Shown here piece after piece: positions 18,701 to 25,775 of a stretch of DNA of 64,000 bases (its first letter is position 1; each line of letters begins with the position of its first letter). Location of the stretch: assembly GCA_943787265.1 (NCBI GenBank), contig CALSLT010000035.1, positions 1 through 64,000 of the forward strand, in the 5' to 3' direction. The notes beneath the pieces are model-generated. The model was not told the DNA's origin, ran no database searches, and was given only the letters and a program-made list of their open reading frames with translations. The stretch is from an uncultured Planctomycetaceae bacterium. GTDB taxonomy: Bacteria; Planctomycetota; Planctomycetia; Planctomycetales; Planctomycetaceae. A program made the translations under genes and the position numbers.

Positions 18701-19435
18701 TTCGTTAGTTTTCGCATCCGCAAAACATTCGACACGGACTCGCCGTCCGTCCTGCATCGCGTTGAATCTGAAAACCCGACAGTCACGATCGATGTGCTGA
18801 ACTCTCTCGGAAGCACGAAGTCCGTTGACCTGTGCAAAGGCATCACTGACGCCAAGCATTGCCAATAGATCAAAACCCCGGGTCATTTTCTTATTCACGA
18901 ACCAAGGTGTCGAACTGCTCTCAACCGTGTTCTCCTTTTCATCAATGCTCCACAGCCTCGATCCCTCGGCGATCTGGTACAGAGACGGCATCTCTTCCCA
19001 ACGAAGCCGCATTTCTTTGATCCAGACACTGGCCTCGACCTCTTCTCGTACAATTTTCAGTTCGAGAGTCTCTGATTCCGTAGCCTGATAGAGAACCGTC
19101 CCCAAAGTGACGGCCCCTACGGCCTCTCCAGAACCGGTCCAGGCAGCCAGCCAGACAGCACCACCGATGCAGGCAGCAGTAATAAAAAAAACCAGTCGCG
19201 CGGTGAGTGTCAGCATCGTTCTGTCCCTGCCCGAAGAAATAGTCACCGAGTCGTTTTTCAACGCAATACTTGAGTCGCTGTCTGTGGCCTCATGAGCAAC
19301 TCGCGCAAACTCTGCCGCAGATTGATCTTTCAGCCGATCGAGAAACTCGACATCCACCGGCGCAGCATCAGCGTCGAGCGGCCTAAACAACTTGCCCAAC
19401 AACTTGTCATCATCGTGTTTCGAATCAGCAGTCAT
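9797..19435 (-). CDS. giant 3212-residue membrane protein: LolA-like, FecR-like, VIT, vWA and helical-repeat regions
   Basis: One unbroken frame of 9.6 kb. Residues 1-78 are a cytoplasmic tail and 79-99 a transmembrane helix. About 110-290 resembles a LolA-like outer-membrane lipoprotein sorting fold; 320-375 is FecR-like (RPGDWLRTDVRGANAAAVAM onwards). A VIT domain spans about 440-575 and a vWA domain about 693-880, with an intact MIDAS motif DTSAS at 701-705 and further acidic positions in GWTDLDKTF and YIGDGIVTSGDAD. A Gly/Met-rich low-complexity linker follows, then a second LolA-like stretch around 1400-1560 and, from about 1600 to the end, many TPR-like helical pairs. It starts 40 bases after an ECF sigma gene, so it is the likely anti-sigma partner or sensor of that factor. 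The vWA and TPR parts would bind proteins outside the cytoplasm. Domain limits are by eye. Confidence 0.85.
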   Translation of the reverse strand: MTADSKHDDDKLLGKLFRPLDADAAPVDVEFLDRLKDQSAAEFARVAHEATDSDSSIALKNDSVTISSGRDRTMLTLTARLVFFITAACIGGAVWLAAWTGSGEAVGAVTLGTVLYQATESETLELKIVREEVEASVWIKEMRLRWEEMPSLYQIAEGSRLWSIDEKENTVESSSTPWFVNKKMTRGFDLLAMLGVSDAFAQVNGLRASERVQHIDRDCRVFRFNAMQDGRRVRVECFADAKTNELLTIAAWPFEMASNDGPPVAELRLIARNEPVDEAKFAVAKSLSNDGRIGRVLDAQGIVMLRPVMRSRWTPIARQMLIRPGDWLRTDVRGANAAAVAMTSRFKVVAGPGSLVEIQNPRQILLHGGEVQITGSEHADEELTLLAPNDQKVVLKAGESGLFRLLANRTLRKIEKKPIWLAGFEGSSNEESIGSLIANIDGRNVPLTVGYHKVKVEIRDQIARTTIEESFVNRTKIRLEGVFHFPLPQDASISGFGMWIGGELVEADVVEKQRAREIYETILRERRDPGLLEWTGGNIFKARVFPIEAFSEKRIKIVYTQVLPLRANQYRYSYALRSELLQKTPLRELSVDVLINSELPLRSVKCPTHSVRSSFGGPIGGGGGPVRSAHLEFAAQEYSPTRDFEVVCEVDSKQSDVVVIPHQRGDDGYFLAQVTLPGSDGNWQREVLPDGDPLEVLLVCDTSASMDSDSRKKQGELVAAILSSLGPEDRFNLAVCDVDCHWLFEDSVQASADNEKAMTKARQWLSNRTSLGWTDLDKTFASLQERAKSGSHVIYIGDGIVTSGDADPQAFASRVENLLKEESDDSQQDKPSPTFHAVSVSSSFESVVLKAIAGVGGGSVRSIGGERTPQKVAFELLNEIAQPGMTDVKLQFRGLEVAAVYPEKLPNLSAGTQQIIVGRYLPHGGDQTGEMIITGKRGGEDVRFAARVWLKGAEAGNSFIPRLWARAHMDQLLQQGISQFIKDEVIGLSEEFHIITPYTSLLVLETDADRERFGVTRRFEMRDGQRFFAEGRDNAKYELLQQQMKNAGDWRIGLRRSVLAELARLGRSTEEMQQLRQMFEQPPGYGDMERGYPLFSLSISGSASMMPVSGGVGFNQLGRSSGSISQRGFSTYGFYSGAGGGFGGISTRTTLDELSSAVAGDRNGRWDMEADMEDMDRDEEMLLSGDDDMFGFARDMSESRSKSLMSGLQPARLQMSYERARSGKAEKSIFSSVQGAARASSALKKKLSGDFQQMREARQPWSGRANGYYNGAEYVNWISQLFPELPGTAPPQKSAVKTTWSDEAIEIAKSLLQKEALSGLTTSLEVRTVAEIFDARWSGRKTTQSSTIELIAKDRWLRSSVSAPTQSIVQWCDAEERGVFGKGFILGRVRESKPEELKVTSQAVAPRSQSLMHEAFQSYDAEVQKQDDRTILKLSLHDRPDSQVRVTIDSTRNVVLSVEHSTDGELTSRTVYGPYEKIAGFWWPMAKERFDSKGRRTTVDRYSVKPLESDAFEKRFNDELSLREKVQFIREPFPSVRNAEVAAKDGSAGFEDRIVLLLRSSWIQKWDDVLAQLDHLEKLAPNKDGLRWVRSSVLRAARRNEDVRQLLLARSDELVAGLPDDYFLAKFVMGEASRLASQEEQLAILDKLRPVFERQPAHVYGVKDWQTRRVGILRHLGRNEEYIPLQKVIAENARWDLNAQGQYARDLVGTGDYDGAYQWLRTELDRDAERHEHEIDQLRRVYIDLLKRQSRAADLVDFLQEWVDGKSENQQLYTEYLTALGLANRDDEADGFVRKWLADGRVDSELAGAELARFNAALSFAVGQRQGYSMSYIQPEWLTPLAETCRFFLGHEHHFAFAKRILDTYYFQQTDEFDQLIVEISVILKADADELPLDVAQSMVTWCVSRSKLTEDDWGGIAETLHNRWLALEEVQDRQTLGYSIVQIFRAKSPDDRLLPFMRERIEKANTLKESNAATFTVELFNELLTRPWSEEFEAEAFALLDYVSAADSMAVRVTSQVESLHRLVDAMVAARFKASMTKLQDEGHPEELTRTELSVKQIEFQKAARTGMADRLADEAAKRSADDGDTGWVSTILRDWMNVERMYLDVRLGRSQQEVATECWKILGDSPPAPLTEEELEELDTDAVKQLVLKELLRSRALATLTNLAVRRSAPKGLADRVLKYIDAAIELEQRAASDEGDEAFDWKTKKFGLLVALDRPDELEVALRKWIGSDEFVSPWQLALGRLLAERGRIEEAIPLFEVVEKKSPLSPSDYESLANWYLVSDRRNDYENAKVESFHVMQEYEIRNWINQRLNPWQRSDINLPSELDERVLFAFKAVFKKSQNPQNFIYQLKYFYQACRDFRLLQVVPDIVVGRTPQQVYSVLKNLHTNLFTEIRDEATADEIISRIKTLQKSAETAIDRRALDLLEAMVERKSSELLNQPGPHVDAAVAALKRAFDRDWADGEARQMADFLQALGKITQPKLADEQMRQLTELHRRSAPGTDDRLFIAYSLASGHFNSYGRRDKGIAVMENAIREYDQTHPAGWPLSASAPLSGYVTFLEQVSRYAQAENLLDGYLENPLNPQTKYWLLNRQNKVFHAAMKGNGRVSLGEGTTLYRNLLERMVKQTQEMDASYQYTILSELVGVFRTANNKHWAKVSDDLRKFSIDQLPSLLKNQTHQYRTLVSLYAQASRDIGGPRDGLVFLMDRTDGWPRRLRYGWQNAWSQCGHNMARWWKETAGKAQDLEPRLLKIVLRALRRELTTGDSRSSYFFRNHYSYYWKAKEADFAREAERALKERPDSPRTVERVSNYLWGGLEHFRRAIEIRLIAHRKGLVSEANLYQLVQWLHHRSRWAEAIPILEPLVIESPDVMKYRTMLLRSYARSSRPEQRDELLAQIDEHFRSGGRWTESNISQLATMCVEVSLDDAGVKYYGELIPLAQRSRPNRGIGEGTVSEYYRRLSQSHARLGNTREAVDAASGAIIAWGPRHDRRRGAVNQMKSAIRQAKELDAFVEFLDDQLAESGQDSPMIRRMIGEVYASRGKHDAAIAQLQLAAELQSFDPETHAALIRSYDALKDAESAVAQVLKQLDFDRHNLELYKDLAKRLKNNEGQSERAVTTLVESAPKEAEHHEALAVIRQEQNRWGDAIDHWKHVAALRALEPTGLLKLAEAQIHEKRWPAARSTIGKLKSKSWPSRFSNVEGQVQQLEKRIKP

Positions 19436-19475
19436 AATTCATCACGATCGAAGAGCCTGGTTCCTGGAATCATCC

Positions 19476-20057
19476 TCAGTCAGTCTGGCCGGCTTCTGAC
19501 AAAGTCGCCGCCTCGTATCGTTTTTTGAAGTCGCGGCGTGCTCGAGCCAACCGGGATCTCACGCTATCAACCGTCCCACCAAACCGCTCGACCATCTCGT
19601 CGACCGAAAGCCCGTCGTTATATTTCGCAACGAGATAACTTGTGTAATCCGGTGGAAGGTCCGCCAGAATCTTTCGCACCTGCTCAACTGAATCCTCTGT
19701 CAGCAGATTTGCTTCCGGTGACGCTCCACCGCCTGGACTGTCGTCAAAATACGGCTCAGCCGGATCGATTCGCCGAGTAGCAGCCTTTCGCCAATGCAAC
19801 GCTACCTGGTTATGAGCAATGCCGGTCAGCCACGCCCAGACTGTTCCCCGTTCAGGATCGAACTTCGAAGCTGAACGCGCTGCAGCCAGAAACGTTTCCT
19901 GAACAGCATCAGCGACAGCGTCGCGATTTGAGCCGAGTAATCGAGCAACGTATTTCCAGAGTCGCTCGCTGTATGTCTCACACAGCGCACCCCATGCTTC
20001 CGGACTGCCTGATCGCAATCCGGCCACGTCGTCGGAGGACTCCGGGCGAGTAGTCAA
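19476..20057 (-). CDS. ECF RNA polymerase sigma factor
   Basis: A 193-residue group 4 sigma factor. Region 2 covers about residues 18-88, with DAVADAVQETFLAAARSASK and the -10-contacting TVWAWLTGIAHNQV. Region 4 covers about 128-182, with LPPDYTSYLVAKYNDGLSVD and the helix-turn-helix GTVDSVRSRLARARRDF. The linker is short and there is no C-terminal extension. It is followed by the 3212-residue membrane protein gene 40 bases downstream in the same direction, a sigma/membrane-partner pair of a kind frequent in planctomycetes. The regulon cannot be read from the window. Confidence 0.93.
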   Translation of the reverse strand: MTTRPESSDDVAGLRSGSPEAWGALCETYSERLWKYVARLLGSNRDAVADAVQETFLAAARSASKFDPERGTVWAWLTGIAHNQVALHWRKAATRRIDPAEPYFDDSPGGGASPEANLLTEDSVEQVRKILADLPPDYTSYLVAKYNDGLSVDEMVERFGGTVDSVRSRLARARRDFKKRYEAATLSEAGQTD

Positions 20058-20295
20058 AGGATGATTTCCAGCTAACCAGTCTCAAGTACCGTCTTGCGGC
20101 AGTGTTGTTTCTCTGCAGAAACATTTGCGCGACGGGCAGATATGTGTCGCGGAATCCTGGCATCCGCATCAGAAAATCGAAATCAACAACAATTTGACCG
20201 CCTGGCGACCTCGGTCGCGACTGTCGAAAACAACTCATTCGTCCGTTAATCTTCCGCAAACTCTGGCACTGATCACACTTCACGGAGCTACTTAG

Positions 20296-21831
20296 ATGAG
20301 CGTTTTCCTTGGCATCGACATTGGAACGAGCGGCACAAAAACTCTGGCGATGCGGGAAGATGGGGCGATCCTGGCCAAAGACACAGTCGAATATCCGCTT
20401 TACACACCCAGGCCCGGTTGGTCGGAACAGAATCCCGAAGATTGGTGGCAGGCGACCGTTCAAAGCGTGCAGGCCGTCCTGAAGAAAGGTGACATTGATC
20501 CTGGCGAGGTCAAAGGAATCGGCCTCAGCGGCCAGATGCACGGCAGTGTGTTCCTCGACGCGGACAAAAACGTCATCCGCCCTGCCCTACTGTGGAACGA
20601 CCAGCGAACGCAGGCCGAGTGCGAAGAAATCGAATCGCGAGCTGGTGGCCGGTCCGCACTGATCGACATGGTCTCGAACCCGGCTCTGACCGGCTTCACA
20701 GCACCGAAAATCTTGTGGCTGCGAAACAACGAACCGGACAACTACGAGAAAACAAAACAGGTTCTGCTGCCGAAAGATTATGTCCGCTTCCGGTTGACTG
20801 GCGAGTTTGCATCCGAAGTCAGCGACGCTTCCGGCACGCTGCTGCTCGACGTGAAGAATCGATCGTGGTGCCAGCCGCTGTTGGACAAGCTGGAAATTGA
20901 CAACGCACTCCTGCCGGAAGTCTTCGAATCGGAAGTCGTCAGCGGAACGTTGAGTGACGTAGCAGCATCCGCCCTCGGACTGCCGTCTGGCGTCGCAGTC
21001 GTTGGCGGCGGCGGTGACCAGGCAGCCGGAGCGGTCGGCAACGGCATCGTCAGCGGTGGAACAATCTCCGCCACGATGGGAACCAGCGGCGTTGTGTTTG
21101 CTCATTCGGACGAAGTTCAAACTGACCCCGAAGGCCGAGTTCACACCTTCTGCCACGCCGTCAACGGACAGTGGCACGTGATGGGTTGCGTCCTTTCAGC
21201 AGGTGGAAGTCTGCAGTGGTATCGCAATCAGTTCGGAGAGATGGAATCGGCCGTCGCGGCCGGCATGGACACCGAGGCTTACGAATTGATGACGGCGGCC
21301 GCCGACAAGGCACCGGCCGGTTCGGAAGGTCTCTACTTCCTGCCGTATCTGACCGGCGAACGAACTCCGCACTGCGATCCGTACGCCCGCGGAGCATGGA
21401 TCGGACTCTCCCTCCGACACGGACGTCCGCACATGATCCGCTCCGTCATGGAGGGAGCGACCTACGCTATGCGGGACTGCCTGGAAATTATCAAAGGCAT
21501 GAACATCCCGATCAGCCAAATCCGAGTCTCCGGTGGTGGAGCACGCAGCGCATTCTGGAGACAGCTCCAGGCCGACATCTACGGCCAGGACATCTGCGTT
21601 ACCAACTCGGACGAAGGCCCGGCGTACGGCGTCGCCCTTCTGGCTGCGACCGGAACGGGTGCCTACTCAAATGTCGTCGAAGCGTGCTCCGCAACAATCA
21701 GCGTGACCGACAGCACGGCAACCTCCGCAGCAACCAAGGCGGCCTACGACAAAGCCTACCCGATGTATGGACAGCTCTACCGATCGCTCAAGAACGATTT
21801 CCCAAATCTGGCCGAACTCGCCGACTCTTGA
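20296..21831 (+). CDS. xylB: xylulokinase
   Basis: A 511-residue FGGY-family sugar kinase, full length. The N-terminal phosphate-binding motif is [11 protein letters not shown] (6-16), the substrate-facing GLSGQMHG is at 77-84, the catalytic Asp is D241 in [10 protein letters not shown], and [18 protein letters not shown] is in the C-terminal ATPase half. It phosphorylates D-xylulose to xylulose 5-phosphate for the pentose phosphate pathway. No xylose isomerase or transporter lies beside it. A divergent spacing of 238 bases separates it from the leftward ECF sigma gene, and an inverted repeat that may terminate it follows the stop. Confidence 0.93.
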   Translation: MSVFLGIDIGTSGTKTLAMREDGAILAKDTVEYPLYTPRPGWSEQNPEDWWQATVQSVQAVLKKGDIDPGEVKGIGLSGQMHGSVFLDADKNVIRPALLWNDQRTQAECEEIESRAGGRSALIDMVSNPALTGFTAPKILWLRNNEPDNYEKTKQVLLPKDYVRFRLTGEFASEVSDASGTLLLDVKNRSWCQPLLDKLEIDNALLPEVFESEVVSGTLSDVAASALGLPSGVAVVGGGGDQAAGAVGNGIVSGGTISATMGTSGVVFAHSDEVQTDPEGRVHTFCHAVNGQWHVMGCVLSAGGSLQWYRNQFGEMESAVAAGMDTEAYELMTAAADKAPAGSEGLYFLPYLTGERTPHCDPYARGAWIGLSLRHGRPHMIRSVMEGATYAMRDCLEIIKGMNIPISQIRVSGGGARSAFWRQLQADIYGQDICVTNSDEGPAYGVALLAATGTGAYSNVVEACSATISVTDSTATSAATKAAYDKAYPMYGQLYRSLKNDFPNLAELADS

Positions 21832-21853
21832 GTCTGTCCACGCGGAAGTATTT

Positions 21854-21920
21854 AAGCCACGGAGAGCACTGAGAAAATCAATTCCGAAATTCTCAGTGCC
21901 CTCTGTGAACTCTGTGGCTT
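21854..21920. repeat. long imperfect inverted repeat after xylB
   Basis: AAGCCACGGAGAGCACTGAGAA on the left pairs with TTCTCAGTGCCCTCTGTG and CTGTGGCTT on the right, with a short insertion in the right arm. It can fold into a hairpin of about 20 bp. It may end the xylB transcript, but its length and the CCACGGAGAGCACTGAG wording suggest a dispersed genomic repeat family. Confidence 0.6.
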
Positions 21921-21962
21921 TAACTTCTGAAAGCATCACAACGTTCAGCATGAGAAATCACG

Positions 21963-22754
21963 ATGCGGCTACGATTCGGACCAGAAGAAGTCGAGCAGGC
22001 AGCCATACAACTGCTGAAATGGCTCGCTGAATCTCAATCGGCCGTTGCCTTCACCGGCGCCGGGATCAGCACGGAAAGCGGCATCCCCGATTTTCGTTCT
22101 CCAGGCGGAGTCTGGGCGAAGAACGATCCCGTCTACTTCGACGATTTCATGGCGAATGCCGACTCGCGTTACGAATACTGGCGTCAGAAGTCCGAAGCGC
22201 ATCGAGACTTCTCAGCCGCAACGCCTAACATCACACACAACACTCTGGCCAACTGGGCATGCAACGGCCAACTGCGTGGAATCATCACCCAGAACATCGA
22301 CGGCCTGCATCAGGATGCCGGAAGCCAGAGCGTGCTGGAGCTTCACGGGACCGCTCGCGAAATCGCCTGCATGGATTGCGACTGGCGAGAACCAGCCGAC
22401 GCCTGGGTCGCGAAATTCGTTGCCGACGACCGCGTCCCCAACTGCCCGAAGTGCAACGGACGACTGAAGCACGCGACCGTGTCATTCGGCCAGTCGCTCC
22501 CCACCGAAGTCCTGAGAACGGCGTCGCAATGGGCGACCAACTCCGACCTGTTCCTCACGTTGGGATCTTCACTCGTCGTGCATCCGGCAGCCAGTTTGCC
22601 TCAGATGGCACGCGATCGAGGTGCGAAGCTGGTCATTCTCAACCGTGATCCAACGCCGCTTGACTCGATCGCCAATTTGATCGTGAATGCTCCACTGGGC
22701 GAGTTGTTCGCTGCGATGAATGCAGCGGCTGAAAATTCACGCGGGCAAACTTGA
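21963..22754 (+). CDS. NAD-dependent protein deacylase, SIR2 family
   Basis: A 263-residue sirtuin. It shows the NAD-binding GAGISTESGIPDFR (32-45), TQNIDGLH (109-116), catalytic His128 in LELHGT, a complete zinc site (C136/C139 in CMDC, C161/C164 in CPKC), and GSSLVVHPAASLP near the end. It removes acyl groups from lysines using NAD, giving nicotinamide and O-acyl-ADP-ribose. The bacterial enzyme CobB, for example, reactivates acetyl-CoA synthetase. The gene follows xylB after a 131-base gap with a hairpin repeat, so it is probably transcribed on its own. Confidence 0.93.
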   Translation: MRLRFGPEEVEQAAIQLLKWLAESQSAVAFTGAGISTESGIPDFRSPGGVWAKNDPVYFDDFMANADSRYEYWRQKSEAHRDFSAATPNITHNTLANWACNGQLRGIITQNIDGLHQDAGSQSVLELHGTAREIACMDCDWREPADAWVAKFVADDRVPNCPKCNGRLKHATVSFGQSLPTEVLRTASQWATNSDLFLTLGSSLVVHPAASLPQMARDRGAKLVILNRDPTPLDSIANLIVNAPLGELFAAMNAAAENSRGQT

Positions 22755-22772
22755 GAGGTTGGCAATCTTGTG

Positions 22773-22887
22773 TACCGCTCTTGGCGAGCGGTAGCCGTCA
22801 GGCTACTGGCAATCCGATAGTTCAACTTTTGCGTAGAGTTTTCTGGCCAGCGGACTAACGTCCGCCGCTCGCCGGCAAGCCGGTGAG
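22773..22887. repeat. cluster of four short hairpins between convergent genes
   Basis: Four adjacent inverted repeats: TACCGCTC/GAGCGGTA (22773-22793), GTAGCC/GGCTAC (22791-22806), GCGGAC/GTCCGC (22850-22865) and CTCGCCGG/CCGGTGAG (22868-22887, one G-T pair). They lie between the converging sirtuin and cytochrome genes. The cluster may act as a bidirectional terminator, and may also be a dispersed palindromic repeat. I infer the latter from its modular look. Confidence 0.6.
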
Positions 22888-22939
22888 CATCGCCGGGGAA
22901 AACGATGGCATTTATGGCCGCGCAACGAATAGCAGTTCC

Positions 22940-24319
22940 TCACTGAGGAGCCGCTTCGCCAACTGTCCAGCATTGCGGAAGCTGCGGGACCGTGGCACAG
23001 ACAATTTTGATGATCGACTTTCTTTCGAGTTTGCCGAGATGATCGAAATCTTCGTCGCCTGACTCCGTCGACAGCCCCACCCACAATCTCTCCAGTAGTC
23101 GATTGCGGCACTGAGTTGGCAATTCGTCGAACAATCGCGAGTTGATCAGGTAACTGAGGCGATGCTTAAAAAGTCGACCGACGAGGCTGAAATCTCTGAG
23201 CGAATTCCCTTTCTCATCGCGCGGCCCACGTTTGACGAACAAAGCCACAAACGGTGAATTAGCCAGAACAGACTCCCCAGCCGAACGCGACAACTCCAAC
23301 GGCGGCTCATCCGCAAAGACCAAGTAACGAATCAGGTCAGACTCAACATCGGATCGCCGATTAAGCCGAGCCTCCAACCCAGCTCGAATCAGAAGATTCG
23401 TACCGTGAACCTGATGTGCCATTACCAAGTGCGGCACGAGGTCACTTTGAGGAAAAGGATAGCCGTCCACGTCGAAACTCTTATTCAGCTCCTTGAGTGA
23501 CGTGGCGAACCCCGGCTCATTTTTGTGTCGAGCGTTGTCGTCTTTGCTTACCAAGTTGCCTCGATGAATCAGTCCAACTGGACTTCCCGTTACGTACCAG
23601 CCTCCCCACCGCTTTTCGTAACGCATGTCGTGAGTGACTCGCGAAAACCCAACGATCGGCTTGCCAGTACGGTCCGTCTGAAAGGCTCGAAGAAGCAGCC
23701 CAGGGACCTCCAAAGTCGAGCGCCCTGCGTGGCAGGCAAGACAGCGGTCACGTCGGAGAAATTTTTGTGATGTCGCGGCCTCTTCTAGATCCGTTTTTTG
23801 AACTCCGGCTTTGCTATCGCCGACCGACGGGGCAAGCGGTTGCGATAGAGTATAAAAATTGACTCCCTTCACCGGGTCGACAGCCGTAATCTCAAGCTCG
23901 CGAGACTCCGGGATCCACGCAACCGAAACTTCATCGTTAAAGAAGATGGCTCGCGGCGTCTGCGGACTGACCAGGTCGGGAGCGCGGGCAGTCTTTGAGT
24001 AGACAAGCAACTGCGACTCCAGCGGAACGTCCAGTCGTTCAAGCACTGAGAGTAGATACCCGAATCGATCATCCGCATTCAGTCGCGTTTTCCCCAAGGC
24101 GAGCAACTGCTGAAGTTTTGACACCGCGTCGTTGGTTTCAGTACCGAAGTAGTCGACAGGCTCCCGGCCGTAAGGCACTCGGTCCGTGAGTTTGATCGTT
24201 GCGACGTTGTCGTCAGCCGCGACAACACTTTGCCCGAACGCGAGATCACTCGCCACCCCGGCGTGCATGACCATCGCCGCCGCAACGTACCGAAGCAATC
24301 TGTAAGGATGAGTGACCAT
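22940..24319 (-). CDS. exported c-type cytochrome-like protein of unknown function
   Basis: From the ATG at 24319 the protein has 459 residues. An upstream ATG at 24397 exists, but the downstream one places a signal peptide (MVTHPYRLLRYVAAAMVMHA) at the N-terminus and is preferred. A single haem c attachment motif CLACH lies at residues 193-197, preceded by FLRRDR and followed by GRSTLEVPGLLLRAFQTDRT. The rest has no named domain; LVPHLVMAHQVHGTNLLIRA in the second half may give a distal haem ligand. Similar single-haem proteins are common in planctomycetes, often beside other cytochromes, but none is adjacent here. A periplasmic redox role is inferred from the motif. Confidence 0.75.
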   Translation of the reverse strand: MVTHPYRLLRYVAAAMVMHAGVASDLAFGQSVVAADDNVATIKLTDRVPYGREPVDYFGTETNDAVSKLQQLLALGKTRLNADDRFGYLLSVLERLDVPLESQLLVYSKTARAPDLVSPQTPRAIFFNDEVSVAWIPESRELEITAVDPVKGVNFYTLSQPLAPSVGDSKAGVQKTDLEEAATSQKFLRRDRCLACHAGRSTLEVPGLLLRAFQTDRTGKPIVGFSRVTHDMRYEKRWGGWYVTGSPVGLIHRGNLVSKDDNARHKNEPGFATSLKELNKSFDVDGYPFPQSDLVPHLVMAHQVHGTNLLIRAGLEARLNRRSDVESDLIRYLVFADEPPLELSRSAGESVLANSPFVALFVKRGPRDEKGNSLRDFSLVGRLFKHRLSYLINSRLFDELPTQCRNRLLERLWVGLSTESGDEDFDHLGKLERKSIIKIVCATVPQLPQCWTVGEAAPQ

Positions 24320-24490
24320 CGACGCTGCTCGTTCATGCTGATCAACTAACGAAACACAGAATGTCGAATCGTAGTCTGACCGGTCACGTTCTGTCATACT
24401 CAGCTCCCTCGCGGCCGATGTCCGAGCTTAACTCCGCGGTCAACTGGTAAGACTATCCCACCTCAATGATGACACTCCAGGAAAGAATCC

Positions 24491-25750
24491 ATGCCTTCCG
24501 CACGACCGCTGATCCTGACAGCTCTTCTCTGCATCTGCTCAATCGGAAACGCGAATGACTGGCCTCAGTTTCGAGGCCCATCAGGCAACGCATCCGCTCC
24601 CGATTCGAACCCACCGACCACATGGAGTGATTCTGAGAACATCGTCTGGAAAACTGAATTGCCCGGACGCGGAGCATCGAGCCCAGTCGTCTCCGGAAAC
24701 CGCATCTTCCTGACAGCTTACACGGGATTCGGTGTCGATACCGAAGAGCCTGGCGACAAGGAGAAACTGCGTCTGCACGTCCTCTGTTTCGAACGCGACA
24801 GCGGGCAACTGCTCTGGGACAAGTCGATCAAAGCGAGTTCGGCAACGCAGAATTTCGGACAACGCGTCGCCGATCATGGCTACGCCACCGCAACGCCCGC
24901 CACCGATCGTGAAGCTGTTTACGCCAGCTTCGGAGTTTCCGGCGTCGTGGCTTACGACATGGATGGAAACTTCATGTGGGAAGCAGAAATCGGCGAGGGA
25001 ACCGCGGGCTTTGGTTCGGCATCATCACCAGTTGTGTTTCGCGAGATGGTTTACATCAACGCGAGTATCGAAAGCGACACCCTGTTCGCATTCGATAAAA
25101 AGACCGGCAAGGAAGTCTGGCATGCCGGTTCCATCATGAAATCATGGAGTTCACCGTGCATTGCTGAAGTTCCGGGCGGACCGCCTGAGCTCATCATGAA
25201 TCAGAAGAATGAAATCTTTGCGTTCGACCCGATCACCGGCAAGAAACTCTGGTGGTGCGCCGGCGTTGAGGATTACATCGTCCCCGTCCCCGTCTTCCAC
25301 GACGGCATCGCTTACTGCCTGGGAGGACGAAGCAACCGCGCCATTGCCGTGAAACTCGGAGGCCGCGGCGACGTCACGAAGACTCATAAACTCTGGGAAT
25401 CAACAACCGGTGCCAATGTCACGTCACCCGTTTATCACGACGGACACCTCTACTGGGCAAGCGACAAAGCTATCGAAAACTGTCTTCGAGCATCCGACGG
25501 CAAAGAAGTTTACCGGGAGCGACTTCCGACTCGGTCAAGGATCTACTCATCGATCGTCCGAGCCGGAAACAAGCTCTACGTCACGACCCGCGATCAAGGC
25601 ATTGTCGTCCTCGCAGCGAAACCCGAGTACAAAGAACTGGCCGTCAACGTAATCAAGTCCGACGAAACGCTCGTGAACGCCAGCCCGGCCGTCAACGGGA
25701 ATCAACTTTTGCTCCGGACGGACAGATTCCTTTACTGCATCGGCGAATAA
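24491..25750 (+). CDS. secreted PQQ-type beta-propeller protein
   Basis: A 419-residue protein with a signal peptide (residues 1-21, ending near GNAN) and a propeller built from repeating blades such as NDWPQFRGPSGN at the start, GTASFG-like turns, SDTLFAFDKKTGKEVW and EIFAFDPITGKKLW. The DWPQFRGP opening is typical of a planctomycete and verrucomicrobial family annotated as outer membrane protein assembly factor BamB-like or PQQ-binding-like. No quinoprotein dehydrogenase active site is evident, so it is more likely a structural or binding protein outside the cytoplasm. It is 25 bases upstream of a glycosyltransferase gene and may share its transcript. Confidence 0.88.
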   Translation: MPSARPLILTALLCICSIGNANDWPQFRGPSGNASAPDSNPPTTWSDSENIVWKTELPGRGASSPVVSGNRIFLTAYTGFGVDTEEPGDKEKLRLHVLCFERDSGQLLWDKSIKASSATQNFGQRVADHGYATATPATDREAVYASFGVSGVVAYDMDGNFMWEAEIGEGTAGFGSASSPVVFREMVYINASIESDTLFAFDKKTGKEVWHAGSIMKSWSSPCIAEVPGGPPELIMNQKNEIFAFDPITGKKLWWCAGVEDYIVPVPVFHDGIAYCLGGRSNRAIAVKLGGRGDVTKTHKLWESTTGANVTSPVYHDGHLYWASDKAIENCLRASDGKEVYRERLPTRSRIYSSIVRAGNKLYVTTRDQGIVVLAAKPEYKELAVNVIKSDETLVNASPAVNGNQLLLRTDRFLYCIGE

Positions 25751-25775
25751 CCTTTGGCTTAATGACGAGGGACGG

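Noticed and set aside
9917-18868. Many rightward open frames of 80-420 codons
   Set aside because: They lie opposite the 9.6-kb gene, have no domain-like composition and arise from its codon usage.
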